A DNA stretch of 64,000 nt from Oxytricha trifallax (GCA_000711775.1 ARYC01000593.1:79486-143485), one strand, 5' to 3'. Shown: positions 22,294 through 34,750, counted from the first letter of the stretch. Made by a program: numbers and translations. The notes: generated from the letters alone by a model not told the origin.

Positions 22294-25200
22294 CACTAAA
22301 ATAGTAATTACAAGGTATCAAATAGATTACAGTTACCAATGAAAACATCTTGAATTTGTTTTAAATTTTCTCATTTTTACCTATTTCAATGTATTTTTTA
22401 TAATCAACAACATAGTTCTATTGACATATATTGTTTAAAAAAATAAATACTTTTTTGATTTATTAGTAGTAGGAAAAATGAAATAAATAAGTGTTATAAT
22501 TTTATCTCAAAGTTGAGTTGAAATAAGATCGTGTAAACAATTGGACAATTGTGGTTCTCCGCTATAATCTTTATTGTCTGCTTCTTCCACTTAGAAGTGT
22601 TACCCACTGTTTCTTCCTAGTTTTCTATTGAGTTTGACTGCTCTTACTTTCTTGTTTTATCATATATTTAAATAAATTAAAGTTGAATTAGAGTTTATCA
22701 ATCGAAATATTTGTGAAATACTTTCTAACATTAGTAAATATAAATATTTGACTTTAGAATTTTGAATTTTTCGTTTTACATAATGTTTTTAATTCCGATG
22801 TAAACAAAAAATTCTAAATTGATTATATTATATTCCTTTATTTGAAAAATATATGATTAATGAAAAGTGACGATAAAATTTTAAGAATAAAATAACTGTA
22901 AATAATATTAGGTATGATAGAAAAAATAAAAAAAGAATCAGAAAGAACGAAATAAAAAATATGGAAAATTACTTTATGGTTTATTAGAAAATTTGAAAAC
23001 AGTTTCAAGAAATCTGCAGCCATTAAAAAGTAAGACAATGAAGCATGGAATATAATTTATAATTACTTAATATAATATAGTATTCTAGTAGCTTATTTAG
23101 GCTATAAAAGACTTTAAGAAAAAAAAGGGTGTATATTCTGTTTGTTGAGGTTTGAGGAGCACTATGAGGTAGATTTGAGCTAGATTTGAAAATAGAGCAT
23201 GGCAATTATGGGGTGTTAATGAGGTTGCGATCTATATTAAAGAATTCAATTATTGAATGTGCACCAAAAATTTTTTAATTGCAGATTTAAAGTTTTTCCC
23301 AACAAAAGCCAAAATCAGCGAGTGAGAAAATGAGATAAGTGATAAGGACTATTTATTAATCCATTCCATTTTAAATAAATTAAATATAAAAATTAAACAA
23401 ATTAAAAATAAAAAGAAATAATAAAGCAAACTAAAGCGTTTAAAAGAGATCAAAAATAATTCCAAACAAAATTTAGAGATTGCAATAATAAATTATATAT
23501 TTTTATTAGGGTTTATTTATAGATATTATAGGATTATTTATAGCTTTGATTTGATAGAGAAGTACCTAACATTGAGATGTCAAAGAAATTTTAATTACTC
23601 AATTAAGATTCCCTGCCTTCCGAATAGTTAAAACTTAGATCTATCATTTTATAAAATTTGGTCCACCGTAACCTCTGACAAGTGCAAATAATTAAGTCTT
23701 TATATTTTTAATTCTGGAAATATTTGATACCTAAATTACTGTTATTAAAAACTTAATTTTAATAATGAGAATTTTTGACACTTTATTATATTCAAGACTT
23801 CTTTAATCGCTTTGAAGTCGCTCGTTAAGTTTCAAAATACACTGATATAGGTTTAAGACTTGCTTTCAAAGCAATATTATTCTCTTCCTGAAGTTGAGTC
23901 AAGATTTCTAAAATTGTTTGTTTATTAAACTTCTTTAATTTTATTTTTTAAAAAATGTAAAATCTAATTAAATTCAATTCAATTCAATTCAATTTTATTT
24001 TATTTACAATCTCTGAGATTCGATAAGTTTTTTATTATTGATTGTTAAATATTAAAAATATTTAATATCAATATATACTGCATTCCATCTAAAATTTAAT
24101 CATCATATATTATAAAATTGAAATTTATATTTTGTTTACGTAAATATTTAGATTTTATTTTACTTTTATAAAAATATCCTTAAAATACATTCTCATTTAT
24201 CAGAATAAGATTAATTAAAAAGAATTGAAATCGAATTTTTAATCCCTAATTTCTTAAGATTAAGGGTTTTTCTACATTATTTTATAAAGTTCATTTTTAT
24301 TTTAATTTATTAAATCTATTAATCCAATTTTATAAGGATGGTCGCATTAATGACTGATAAATATTACTCTGCTGTATATTTTAAATCCCATAATAATATG
24401 AGATATAATGATTTATATTACTGAGATTTAATTTAGATAATTATTAATATCATTTTTTATCACTAATCGCTAAAAATGATGCTCTTAAAGCAATATAATC
24501 ATTTTATAAACAAAATTAATAAGAAGTAATAATAATTAAAATGAAGAATATTTAAATTAATGTGTGTACATATGGGCAATGTTTTATTACTAGATTTAAT
24601 ATAGGATTTTTTGTAAAATGACTCAATCTGTGATTTATTAATGGGTTATAAATGAATATTTATTAAAACTTAATAAACCTAGATAAATAAACAATTCAGA
24701 AACAATTTCCATATTTAAGTGATGATATCTAAATGTAAATAAACAATAAATTATACAAACAAACTTCAGATTATCAACACTATCGATAGTGTTAAATTAT
24801 AAATAATATGTAATAATTAACTAGACAATACCCATGAAATCTATAGAGAATTGGTATAAAATAGAGTTATATAATGGTTTAAGAAAAGTATAATATCAGA
24901 CAATATAACAGAGAAATGACTAAAATAAGAAAAAGAAACTTTTTAATAGCATTGATGAGAATCATTTGAATAATAATTTAAAGCTATATTAAATAAATAT
25001 AACAGAATAATGATGGAATAGTTTTATTAAATAATATTTTTGTGCTTGTTAACCAAATCATATCCATCTCTATGTTCTAATTTGGAGAAAAAAAAGGTGT
25101 CCAATATGAGGTGACTATGTTAATATAGCATAGAACATATTTTTAATAGAACATTTATCATGTTTATTTGAATAAATAAAACTCCAAGAGTAATATTGGA

Positions 25201-25379
25201 AAATAAATATAAATATGGAAAATAAATTAATAAAATATTTTTATTTTTATAATAGTTTCTTTAGCTTTTAATTAAACTAATAAATTACAATATTTATAGA
25301 GCATTAATAAAAAAAACATAATGCTTCTTTATTGAATGATTTGATTAAATTTTATTTATACATCTCTTAATGTTATAAA
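22294..25379. other. Long AT-rich stretch
   Basis: About 3 kb with no supported gene. It contains a small simple repeat at 23971-23994 and scattered chance frames. The patch at 23130-23220 (Gly/Glu-type codons) is too short to call. Confidence 0.35.
23971..23994. repeat. Pentanucleotide microsatellite (TTCAA)n
   Basis: About five tandem copies of AATTC/TTCAA within AT-rich DNA. No function inferred. Confidence 0.8.
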
Positions 25380-25725
25380 AATTTTGCATTAAGTCCTAAC
25401 ATTGGAACTAATTCCCGATAACTGAGTGGGTCACAAGGTCCTCAACTTTCTTTCATCATCGCCAGTAGAGCTTGATCTGCAAATGTGACGGCTCGTCATC
25501 GTGTCTTTCTCACACATTCACTTATTCCAGAGCCACCCAACTTCGAGATTACATTAAGATTTTGCTGGGCAATATAACAGTTGGCAAGAGATCTGAGAAA
25601 GTGATAATCAAAATACATTTTATCATCTTTAGAGACCAGTTCACAAGTTGACCATTCTGGATGATGCATCCCATCGTAATTAGATAGAAAGAAGGGAAAT
25701 GGTGGCTATATTTTATAAATAATGA
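25380..25725 (-). CDS. Unrecognised coding fragment with two in-frame TGA
   Basis: The minus strand reads PPFPFFLSNYDGMHHPEW, STCELVSKDDKMYFDYHFLR, SLANCYIAQQNLNVISKLGG, SGISECVRKTR, a TGA, AVTFADQALLAMMKES, a TGA, then DPLSYRELVPMLGLNAKFL and a TGA near 25380. Residue use is diverse (W, C, H, P, M) and G/C is clearly raised relative to the flanks, so this was once or still is protein-coding. No start codon is apparent, so it is an internal or 3' piece. The TGA codons argue for a pseudogene, unless the segment is edited by rearrangement. Confidence 0.45.
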
Positions 25726-26402
25726 AAGATTCTACAGATTTTAACGCTTTTAAGGTTAAAAATTCTTATTTTATACTTACAAACAAAATCCTGAACAGCA
25801 ATTTAAGACCGCTTTCTATAAATGTTTTGATAACATTCTAAGTTAATGATGATACAATATATTTGGGTAACGATTACAATAAAATGACGATAGAATCCCA
25901 AGACTCAATGACATTGATTTGACTCGTATTAAAGATATATATAATATAGGAAACAGAGATAAAGTATAAAAAGAACTTAATTTGGTGAAATGGGAGATTA
26001 ATAAGTGTTAGTTTCATGTTAAATTGGCTGATATCGATTTAATTTTAGCATTTTATAAGAAAAACTACCTTATCTCTACATTTATAATATCCTACTGGAT
26101 TATACTAAAATGTTGCGTTCATTAACTGTGATCTCTCAGATGACTTGAATATTCTTTAGTTTATCGAATTTCACTGTCGTTCTAATACTTTAATATTTTT
26201 GATAAGTGATCCAATCCTAATATGAACTTCCTTTATTGCTTTGAAAAAAATCTGGTAAAAATTACAGCACCGTAATTTCAAAAATTGGCTCAAGAAATGT
26301 TAATCACTTTTCAAGTAGCAAAATGATAATTCCTATTTTAATATCTTTTTACTTTTAAACTCCGTTCGATTCAGTTAAAGCATCAAAGGTTATGATATTG
26401 AG
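25726..26402. other. AT-rich stretch, nothing recognised
   Basis: A/T-rich sequence up to the family B inverted repeat. Short mixed patches only. Confidence 0.35.
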
Positions 26403-27012
26403 ACTTTCTGGGAAATTATAATGAATACGTGCCATATAAATAGAATTAATAAATTAAGCTACTAATCTCAAACAATAAATGAAATTTATTTTTAAAAATT
26501 TATTTTTCATTAATTAATTAGCCAATATTAAATTTACAAGTAAATTATAATAAAATGTGTAAAAACATGAAGATTAAAAAATATTCAACATTATTTGCGG
26601 GATAAATTATAAAACCCCGTTAGTCAATTAAGAATGAAGATTGGGGATTATGATTAGTAAAATTAAAATATATTTATTATTGGCGTAAATTATTAAAGTT
26701 TTGGCTAATTATTAAAGCCATTGGCTCGAATAATTGTCTCTATAAAATAAACCAATCAGGGTGCGTAAATTTGTTTTTAGCCTAATTATAATTAATTTTA
26801 GCCAATAATAATATATTTTTAATTTCTTTATTCTTAATCCCCAATCTTCATTCTTAATTGACTAACGGGGTTTTATAAAAATGTAAATATATGCTTTAAA
26901 TGATAAAAAACAATCAATTTTTTATAACTAAATTTAATTTATATTTAGAATATATTAACTTAATTTATTAATTCTATTTATTTGGAACATACCTCGAATT
27001 ATATTAAAGATA
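26403..27012. mobile_element. Foldback element, family B copy 2, with nested family C element
   Basis: The outer inverted repeat is marked by TGAATACGTGCCATATAAATAG with AATTAATAAATTAAG on the left and the complement at 26960-27005 (CTTAATTTATTAATTCTATTTATTTGG). The GTGCCAnATAAATA block is shared with the element at 21731-22293. The arms are more diverged than in copy 1. A complete family C element interrupts the middle. Confidence 0.6.
26608..26881. mobile_element. Family C MITE, nested
   Basis: A 274-bp element with terminal inverted repeats of about 43 bp starting TATAAAACCCCGTTAGTC and containing AAGAATGAAGATTGGGGATTA. The inside has CCATTGGCTCGAATAATTG and CCAATCAGGGTGCGTAAA, shared with a diverged relative near 52.0 kb. 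It lies inside the family B inverted repeat and so inserted later. Non-coding. Confidence 0.8.
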
Positions 27013-27135
27013 CATACCATTTTAATATATTTAAATATAGTTAGCAATTATTCGTGTATCAAGTGTTGATGACTATTTCATATATGAAAATTCAAATAAA
27101 TTTTAATCATTCTATAAGCAGTATTCTCTTTTTAT

Positions 27136-27773
27136 TCATGCAAAAGAAATCTGCGCCACTTTATAAACTATAGTGGGTGTCCTCTTGATCCTGAAATCCC
27201 TATAAAATTTATTCCCTAAAATAGCCTGATAAATAGGCTTTGGAATCCTTGTTCTCATAATATGTAAAATGTTTGTGATCCCTAGAAATTAAAAAATAAG
27301 ATTAATTTAATGAACACTAAGTCAACCGAAGATATGGTTGTATTAAATTGCTTATTAGTCGGTAAAACATAATTGAATGAGTTGAGGTATTCATGGATGA
27401 ATACTCTTCTGCTGATATCGCAGAATAAATCAGTAATTTGTTGAGAGGATTCATGCATGATCGGAGAAACCTTCTCTATGATATATTTGAACAACAGTTA
27501 TAAATTATAAGAATTCTCAAGTCTAATGCCCGATCAAGAGAATCTTATGCTTTCCTATCTTGTGAGAGTAATTTCGGTTACTCCTCTCTTTTAATTCATG
27601 AATCACTCATTTTCCAATTTTTGAACTTTCTATGATTAATTGTTTTTTTGGTTAATCTCTGTCTGTAGCAATTTCACTGTGGTTGACTATAGGCTAATGA
27701 GATTTTTAAATTGCTCTCGGATAACTATACTTTCAGGATTGAGGATTATTCTTGCCAAGGGATTCTTCTGCAT
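27136..27773 (-). pseudogene. Unrecognised gene with probable 36-nt intron and two in-frame TGA
   Basis: The start is at ATG 27773 (MQKNPLARIILNPESIVIRE). The frame continues through LISLQSTTVKLLQTEIN and NQSQKVQKLENE, a TGA, MNQKRGVTEITLTRQE, a TGA, LLFKYIIEKVSPIMHESSQQ, ITDLFCDISRRVFIHEYLN and TTISSVDL. Removing 27282-27317 joins this in frame to GITNILHIMRTRIPKPIYQ and FRIKRTPTIVYKVAQISFA, followed by a TGA at 27136. That is about 200 codons. It looks helical and moderately basic; no family is recognised. The intron-compatible frame is strong evidence for a real gene origin, while the two TGA codons suggest decay. The next coding patch (27902 onward) is on the opposite strand, so the two are divergent. 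Confidence 0.5.
27282..27317 (-). other. Probable 36-nt intron
   Basis: The minus strand begins GTGTTCATTAAA and ends TTTAATTTCTAG. Excision restores one frame across the junction (SSVDL to GITNI). The donor GTGTTC is weaker than the usual GTAAG, so this is less certain than the intron at 10679. Confidence 0.45.
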
Positions 27774-27901
27774 CTGAAATTTTGTAAGTTATGAGGCTTT
27801 TAGTATTAAATATTTTAATGCGCAAATCATTTAAACTAAAATAAAATCAACTTCAAAATTATTATAAAATTAAAATTGTTGAAACTTTCAAACTTAATAA
27901 A

Positions 27902-28075
27902 ATGGAGTATTCGCGAACTAAATCCAAGTTTCTTTTCACCAGTAGTACCTGTAGGTACCGTTGAGCAAAGGAGAAACCTACATAGCACTGGAAATCATTG
28001 ACGCCAAGGCTCTCAAGAACATTATATATACCAAAGTAAAATATAATAACGACTCCAAGAAAATCTAGTGTAGAT
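27902..28075 (+). pseudogene. Coding-like fragment, possibly linked to 28510-28859
   Basis: From ATG 27902 (MEYSRTKSKFLFTSSTCRYR) the signal moves through frames to SFFSPVVPVGTVEQRRNLHS and then GETYIALEIIDAKALKNIIY with NNDSKKI. The last part is reminiscent of a protein-kinase N-lobe (GETYAxKIIDxxxLK), but it has E where the ATP-binding lysine would be and is too short to assign. G/C is higher than in the flanks. It lies 430 bases upstream of another plus-strand coding patch. Confidence 0.35.
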
Positions 28076-28509
28076 TAATCACTAAATAAAATCAAATACA
28101 TTTACAAAGATTAATTAATCAAGATTTAGATTGAGTTGTGATACAGTGTTATTTATATCTTTAAAATATATCATTAGATTTTAATAAAACAACAAAAATT
28201 TTAAGTTAATATATTATTGTTATCGTACTATTATATTCCACTTTCTTAGTGATAAATTTAAAAACAATTTATAATTAAAAACTAAAATTGAAAAATAAAT
28301 TATTTGTCAATTAAATTATAATGTTGTTGTATAATATTTTAAAATTTGTGAATGAATTTTTTAAAAACACTCCAACAAACTCTAACTCTAATTCTATATA
28401 TCGTAAGGAATAAAGTATGGTTTAAATAATTTTATTAGTAAATATTGAGATTTCAATCTTAAATAATCACTCATTTCTAGTAAATATTTATAAAATTGAC
28501 TTACTAGAA
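28076..28509. other. AT-rich interval between two same-strand coding patches
   Basis: Strongly AT-rich and non-coding in appearance; a candidate internal eliminated sequence if the flanking patches form one gene. No convincing pointer repeat was identified by eye. Confidence 0.3.
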
Positions 28510-28859
28510 CCTTGCGTATGGTAAGAACCGAACCAGAGTGGAAACATTTATTTTGTGAAGAGACCACAGCTCAACGACTATCGTTACTGGAACATCTACG
28601 CTGGTAAGGACTCAGCCCATGATCAAGATGAAGTGATTAAGACATATAACGATAAAGTTCGAACAAAAAGCAGTTAGCAAGATTCTCAAGAGCATAGCGG
28701 CATTAGAAACTCTCAGAAAATATCAAGACAGCGAATGATGATGGAAGGCAGGAGCAGGATGAGGGTGAAAGTATGAAAGAGAAAGATGAATAGCAACTTG
28801 AGCACGATCAGATTCTTGATGATTATGACAATGAAAGCTAAGTTAAACTTGGTGGATGA
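28510..28859 (+). CDS. Unrecognised coding fragment with acidic C-terminus
   Basis: The plus strand reads WQEPNQSGNIYFVKRPQLND, YRYWNIYAGKDSAHDQDEVI, KTYNDKVRTKSSQQDSQEHS, and after one shift KTANDDGRQEQDEGESMKEK, QLEHDQILDDYDNESQVKLG, then a TGA at 28857. It is hydrophilic with a Glu/Asp-rich tail, and G/C is higher than in the neighbours. There is no start codon inside, so it looks like a 3' exon or macronucleus-destined segment. Function unknown. Confidence 0.4.
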
Positions 28860-31800
28860 TTGCTAAAGACACATCTTCAAATTAAAAAGTTATAAATATT
28901 AAAGCATTTCATCAATTATTAATTTATTTGTTATTTCATTATCCTCTCATTTATGAATATATTATAAATTCCAATAAATTAATTGATAAAAACTTTTAGA
29001 TTATATTTACTTGTTCAATTTATAATGGCTACATCAACTTTTATTAATGATACTTTTATTATGAAAAACGCAAATGATTAAACAGTTATAATAATAATTA
29101 TTTAAAATAGTAAATTAGAATAGATACTAAATAATTATATGGATAGAATCATAATCGTTATTTTACAAAGAATCAAAGATTTGTAAGTATAATTTATATT
29201 ATCGTAAGAATATAATATATATATTTATATTAAAAATAATTCCTTAAATTTTAAATTAAAAAAATGGATTGCCTAAGTGAAGTTTAAAAGTAACTAAAAT
29301 AAAATTTATAATAAGTTTCTTTATTATTAGGAGAAGGAAATAATTAAACGTTGTTCTTTATAATTCTAAGTGAAATGTATCATTAAAAGGTTTTGTATTT
29401 AAGAAGTAAATTTTATTTTAATTACTGTTTTCCCTATTTGCATTCAACTTTAGGTTACTAATATAATCAGATTATGGGAAATAAAATATTTTTAAATTTT
29501 GCAAAAGCAATTCTTCTAATTTAAGATCACTGATACAATTTTAAAATTTCTATTCCCTTTTTATACTACATCAAGTATGAAGAAAAGGCTCATTTAAATT
29601 ATTGTATATTTAGATCTCACCTAAAATTTCATTGTTGATGTTAATTTAATTCTGGTTATTACATTTAAAGAAACTCACATTTTACTATTCGTCATGAATC
29701 ATACTTTCCGATCAAGCTTTTTATGAATCATTAGAAGCTAAGAACAGTTTGAAATCAGACAGTCTATCTATATTATAAGAGGTATTTTGGTACCATCTTA
29801 AATCTTCACTATATTTGAAGGCTCTTAAATCATTTTAGATTAAGTAGTTATGAGGGAAAAATGGAACATTTATACAAATAATCTTATTTGCTGTTAATAT
29901 CAATCATAAATATTTCAAAATAAAAAGTTACTATCATATAAATCAAGAAAACAATATTAATATTTCGTAAATTAAAAATAATATTAGTTTAAACTCAGAA
30001 AGTCAAGAGAATATTTAAAAGACCACTCGAGTTTAAAATATTTAAGCCTCTATAGTAATTAAACATTTCAACTTATTCTAAATTCAAATTTGCCTATTCA
30101 TTTTAATATTCAAACTTTTGTTTCAAAATATAAAATAATTTAATAATTTAGGCCATTTAAGTGAAAACAATTTAATATAAATTTGACACCTAATAATCAC
30201 TTAATGCTAGATGAATATATCGATATAAGTAGTTTTTCTATTGATTGTTCTAGTACTCGTTAGTTAGGTAATAACAATAAATTAGAAATCAAATAAATAT
30301 TAAAAATAATCAATTTCAAATATAATTTGAGAGTAATTATTGTATTTAATTTCCAAACAAACCTGTAACCATCTCCATTTTTGTATTTTAGTTGTAATTT
30401 AATTTACGTTTATACAAATAAAGGCAATTTTTTTATTTTACTTAAGAAAATCTTTACCAATCTTTAGTATTCATCAATATTATACCGGTTTTTCCAACTA
30501 ATTTTTCTGGTGAATATTAAAGTACTTTCTTTTTTTAAAGTACAATTTTATTTTTAAAATTTAAATTGATTTAATTTACTTTTAATCTCCTATTACTATA
30601 CCATTCATTTATATACTAAGTTAATACTCTATCTAATTTTAAGGAATTTATAATATAAATTTGGTAATGTTTTAATCAAGTAATATTAATTCCATTTATA
30701 TATTTTTTATTTACTTTTAAATTTAAGTTAGACTAATGATAACATTTCTTTATGAAACTATATTCTTATCCGAAAAATCATTTAAAATAGAATGAAAACA
30801 TTTCTTATAGCAATATATAATAATATATATATATAAATTATTGATAAGCTCTCTATGTAATTTTGCAGAGATGATTTTGTATATTTTCAAGGATTTACAA
30901 AATCATGTTTTAATGCTCATCATAATTTTTAATATTTTATAATTTTACCCCCAACGTAGTTTTATATTAATTTGTTTGAAAGCGAATGAGATTTAAGATT
31001 TATCTAGCAGTTTGAATTTTAGAACAATAAAATATATTATAAACATAATTTCCTATTTTTGTAAATATATTATAAAAATTAAATTGAAAAGAAATAAGTT
31101 TTTGTTACCTTAACTTTAAAAATACTCTATTTCTTATACAAGAAATGGGCCTAAAATTCATTATTTTGACGTCTCCAGGTCCTTTTAGATACTCAAAAGC
31201 AAGTGTAAGTGTATGTTTCTTGTCAATCAATTGTGCTAAATATCACGATGAGGAAGATTTGAGGCAGATTTGAAAAGAAATTACGGAGATCTCCTGATAA
31301 GAAAGTGATAATTGACAAATTTAAAAATCTTCCCAACTTTAAATTGAGTTCTTCGAGGTCTTTATAGATGTGTCCAACCTCGAATCAACAGAGCCTATTT
31401 ACTCTTGATAAATTACAAAGACATCAGATAAATAAGGGATGAAAGAGGAAAATTTGTAATAAATCTCTAATTACTCTTGAACATTACCTATAAGTAAAAA
31501 AGAATTGACTTTAGATAATATATTACACATCATAAATAATATAATACAACAAATTTTAATTAAGACATAATAGTTGATATCATACTGTTAGATAAAAAAT
31601 TCATTTAATTTTTAATTAAGATATTGGAAATCCTTGAAATAATATCCTTTAATTATAATGTAAAATTTGATAAATAATAAAAGAGATAACTTGAAATAGA
31701 AGAAGACTAAAATTCTAAATAAAAATACAATATTAAAATGAGGAACAAAATTGTAAAATCAAGAAATTGTATTTCTATTATTATATAAATAATATATTTG

Positions 31801-32789
31801 TATAAATATGAGATTAGTAATTTCTCAATTTCTAACGAAAATAATTCTAATACATAACATTGATTTCATACTCTGTTTTATTCGCAATTTTATCTATTAT
31901 TTTTTTATTTACTAATCTAAGTGAAATAAAAGCTAACAAATTAATTTATTCCTGAAATAGTTTGAAAATTTAAAACAAAAAAACAAATGGAAAAAATATT
32001 TGATTATACGCCTTTAAAAATATCAATCTTTATGAAGAAATTGAAAATCAAATCTAAGCTGTAAATGAATCCTAAAGATAATATATGCTTAGTTCTCTAT
32101 TAAAGTTGGCTTTAAATGCTGATTCAAGAACGTGAAATCCACATCTGTTAGATAGATGTATTTTTAAACATAAATATGAAGTATTTGACGATTACTACCA
32201 GAAAATAAATATATGCTTGTTTATCTACAAATATTGATGATGATGATTTTGATTTGTGTTAAATAATTTCCAGAATTCTTTAATGATATGCTACTTATAA
32301 AAGATGCAATTAAGAAAGTTTTTCTAAAAATTAGGAATAATATATTTTTAAATAATAGTTATACATAAGTATCTTTTTTAAATTGTGGATGATTGATTTG
32401 GCGTTGAATTTAGAATAGATAAATACAAAAAATTAGGTAATTATTCATGTTTAAAATAAATAAGTTTTATAAATCATATATATTATAAATAAATCATTAG
32501 GAAAAGTGTAAAAAATGGATAAATATAAGGAATAATCTAATTATTCCTTAGATAAATAGTATGAGTGAATAATTAAACTTGTATTTATTTACTTTATTTA
32601 TTTCTTTTTTCCTAGTAATTCCCTTACTGTTTATCAATGTAATAGATTATCAAGATATTAAAGTAATAGAGCCATTCTACTATAATATTATATTTCTGTA
32701 AAAGCACAAGATATTCCATATTCTGAGTTCGCTGATAAAAAAAATTATAATTTAATTATTCGAGTCAATCAAAAGATTCGTTTGCTATC
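28860..32789. other. Nearly 4 kb of AT-rich DNA without genes
   Basis: No supported gene or repeat family. A mixed-composition patch at 31140-31480 gives short frames on both strands (minus IDKKHTLTLAFEYLKGPGD) without a recognisable domain. The 3' end is the insertion site of the TBE transposon. Confidence 0.35.
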
Positions 32790-32792
32790 ATT
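32790..32792. repeat. ATT target-site duplication, left
   Basis: ATT directly precedes the left C4A4 terminus and ATT follows the right terminus at 36819-36821. Three-base ANT duplications are the signature of TBE insertion. Confidence 0.85.
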
Positions 32793-32925
32793 CAAAACCC
32801 CAAAACCCTTTCAGTAGTTTCATTGATTTTTGATTGATAAAAGTAGACTATTAGTGCATACTTTATTTGGGTTTTAGTAGAATTTATGTAGGGGTTTTAT
32901 GTTTAAATATTAGTATTTTAAGTGA
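32793..32925 (+). repeat. TBE left terminal inverted repeat
   Basis: It matches 36690-36818 in inverted orientation over about 130 bp with roughly ten differences. The outermost 16 bases are telomere-like, which is how the family got its name. The transposase ATG lies a few bases inside. Confidence 0.92.
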
Positions 32926-32933
32926 GTATATGC

Positions 32934-33973
32934 ATGGTCTGGGGTCAGTTTATGACAGTGTATATAGATTTATTTTTTAAGTTGCGTTATGGTTGCGATG
33001 ATTATAGTGATCAACTCAAACCTGTTCTGAATTATAAGTCTATAGCAAGGCTGCTCCATAAATCTCAAGCAACTGTGAGATCTCACTGTCTATTAACATT
33101 GAATTTAAAGAGATAGCATCTTAATTATAAGCCTAGAGACCCCTAAAATTTTAGCAGCATCTCATCGATTATTTTATTAATAATAAGACTCTTAAATACT
33201 GGGCTCACTTCTCTCTAGCCTAGAGGGCTGTTATGTTTATCGCCAATTCACTGAGATTCATATCTCTGCATAATCCATAGCTAACATATATATAAAGAAC
33301 GGAATATTTTACAAGACAGTCAATCGCATAAAGAGAGTGATTGACTTTAATGTTCCATTTTATAAGAATAATTTAAATTATATATTCGATTAAATGCAAA
33401 GGGATTAAGATAATATTATAAAGTTCATAAACGCTGATGAAGCTATATTTAAATTAAATACCTTCTTATCAATGTCTTGGTATAAAAGATATAGCCACAT
33501 TGAAGTATTTGATTAAAAGATTAAGGTTTAAACTCATGCTACTCTTGGTGGAATAAGTGAAGATAGTGGCCTCGAGACTTATTTTATCCACACTCGCTCA
33601 ATTAAGACTGAATAATACATAAAGTTCTTACAATAACTCAGAGACAAATACGCTGACTAAGATATTATTCTGTTCGTTGATAACTTTTCAGATCATAAAC
33701 TAAAGACTCAAGGAAGGAATATGAAGACTAAACATAACACCTGTATTTAATGTTCCTTACAGTCCTTAGTTCAATGGAATTGAATTATATTGGGGGTTAT
33801 TGAAATGACACTACAAGAAACTTCTACTCTATCACTTGATGCACGGCTTGAAGATAGACACAGTAGATTTTATTAAGAGTGCTGCTAAAAGAGTCAGCGA
33901 TGATAAAGCAAAAGTATGCGTAAGAGAAGGGAGATTTTGTGTTTATAAATAAGTTTTAGATTTAAACGAATGA
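32934..33973 (+). pseudogene. TBE transposase (IS630/Tc1-mariner superfamily), frameshifted
   Basis: The start is at ATG 32934 (MVWGQFMTVYID). A helix-turn-helix-like part follows (YKSIARLLHKSQATVRSH). After a shift near 33140 the catalytic core is readable: FINADEAIFKLN (first Asp, 33436), IILFVDNFSDHK (second Asp, 33679), and, after a further shift, NVPYSPQFNGIELYWG (Glu, 33782). The spacing from second Asp to Glu corresponds to about 34 codons, the DD34E arrangement of this superfamily. The Gln of SPQFN is TAG. The frame ends at a TGA at 33971 after a Lys/Arg-rich tail (KSAAKRVSDDKAKV). The length of about 340 codons agrees with the 42-kDa TBE protein. The enzyme would cut and join the element ends in the germline nucleus, but at least two frameshifts inactivate this copy. 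Confidence 0.92.
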
Positions 33974-33979
33974 ATAAGT

Positions 33980-34750
33980 TCACATATTAAATTTGCCCGT
34001 AAAAGGATTTGGCTTTTCTTTCTTTTCTTCCTCTTAAGGCTTGGTTAGGCCTATGTTTCTTCTCTTAGTGCCAGCTCCTGCGTTAATATTCATCTTTATA
34101 AATCTTTGAAAATCTTTTGCTAAGTTCATGCTTTACATGAGACTTTCTCTCTCTCTATTTAATTTCCTGCGCTCTTTCATCAAATATATAGCAGCTCCAG
34201 ATTTTTCTATTAAATTAGAAGACGAAGCTTACTAGAGATGAATGGATGCTTCTGCAGTTCCTATAACCAGGTCTCACTGATTTTATCCTTGCTTATCTTT
34301 TTATTCAGGAGAGATACTGTAGAGTTTCTTATGAGCTTCTTACAACTTCATTTAAGTACTCAGGTTTCAGAGTTGCAAGAATACCAAAGAAGAAGTATAT
34401 TTCTGGCAACTTATTAGAGAGTTGCAGCTTTGATGGAAGGTAGAGAGCAACATTTGGATCACTCATAAATCATAGAGATTTGTTACTGATATTTCAGGGT
34501 AGTTAGGAATTTCAATCATCCTAATTTCATTAGACTTAAAAGCTTTTTTCTCTTCACTGAGTAAGGCTTTTAAGAATAAGATTTTAGTTCCCTCCTAAGT
34601 CGGCAAGAACAATCCAACTATAATGGATTTATTAATCTTACTTAAGAAATTACATTGCTAAACCAAATATCTTAAAGGTCCTCTTTACTTCGAAATTTTC
34701 CTATTAAATCTTGAGATTAAATTCTCTCATGCATCATTCATAGACTCCAT
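33980..34750 (-). pseudogene. TBE 22-kDa ORF, frameshifted
   Basis: On the minus strand between the transposase and kinase genes. It starts with MESMND at 34750 or MREFNLK at 34730. Readable parts: FKIFGLAMQFLKQDQQIHYS, VLADLGGN, KSNEIRMIEIPNYPEIS, DPNVALYLPSKLQLSNKLP, EIYFFFGILATLKPEYLNEV, then ISETWLQELQKHPFISSKLR and a strongly basic tail (KERRKLNRERKSHVKHEL, NPFTGKFNM) ending at a TGA at 33980. At least four shifts separate these parts. Its place and strand, tail to tail with the transposase, are those of the TBE 22-kDa ORF, whose function is not established. The basic C-terminus suggests nucleic-acid binding (inference). Confidence 0.75.
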
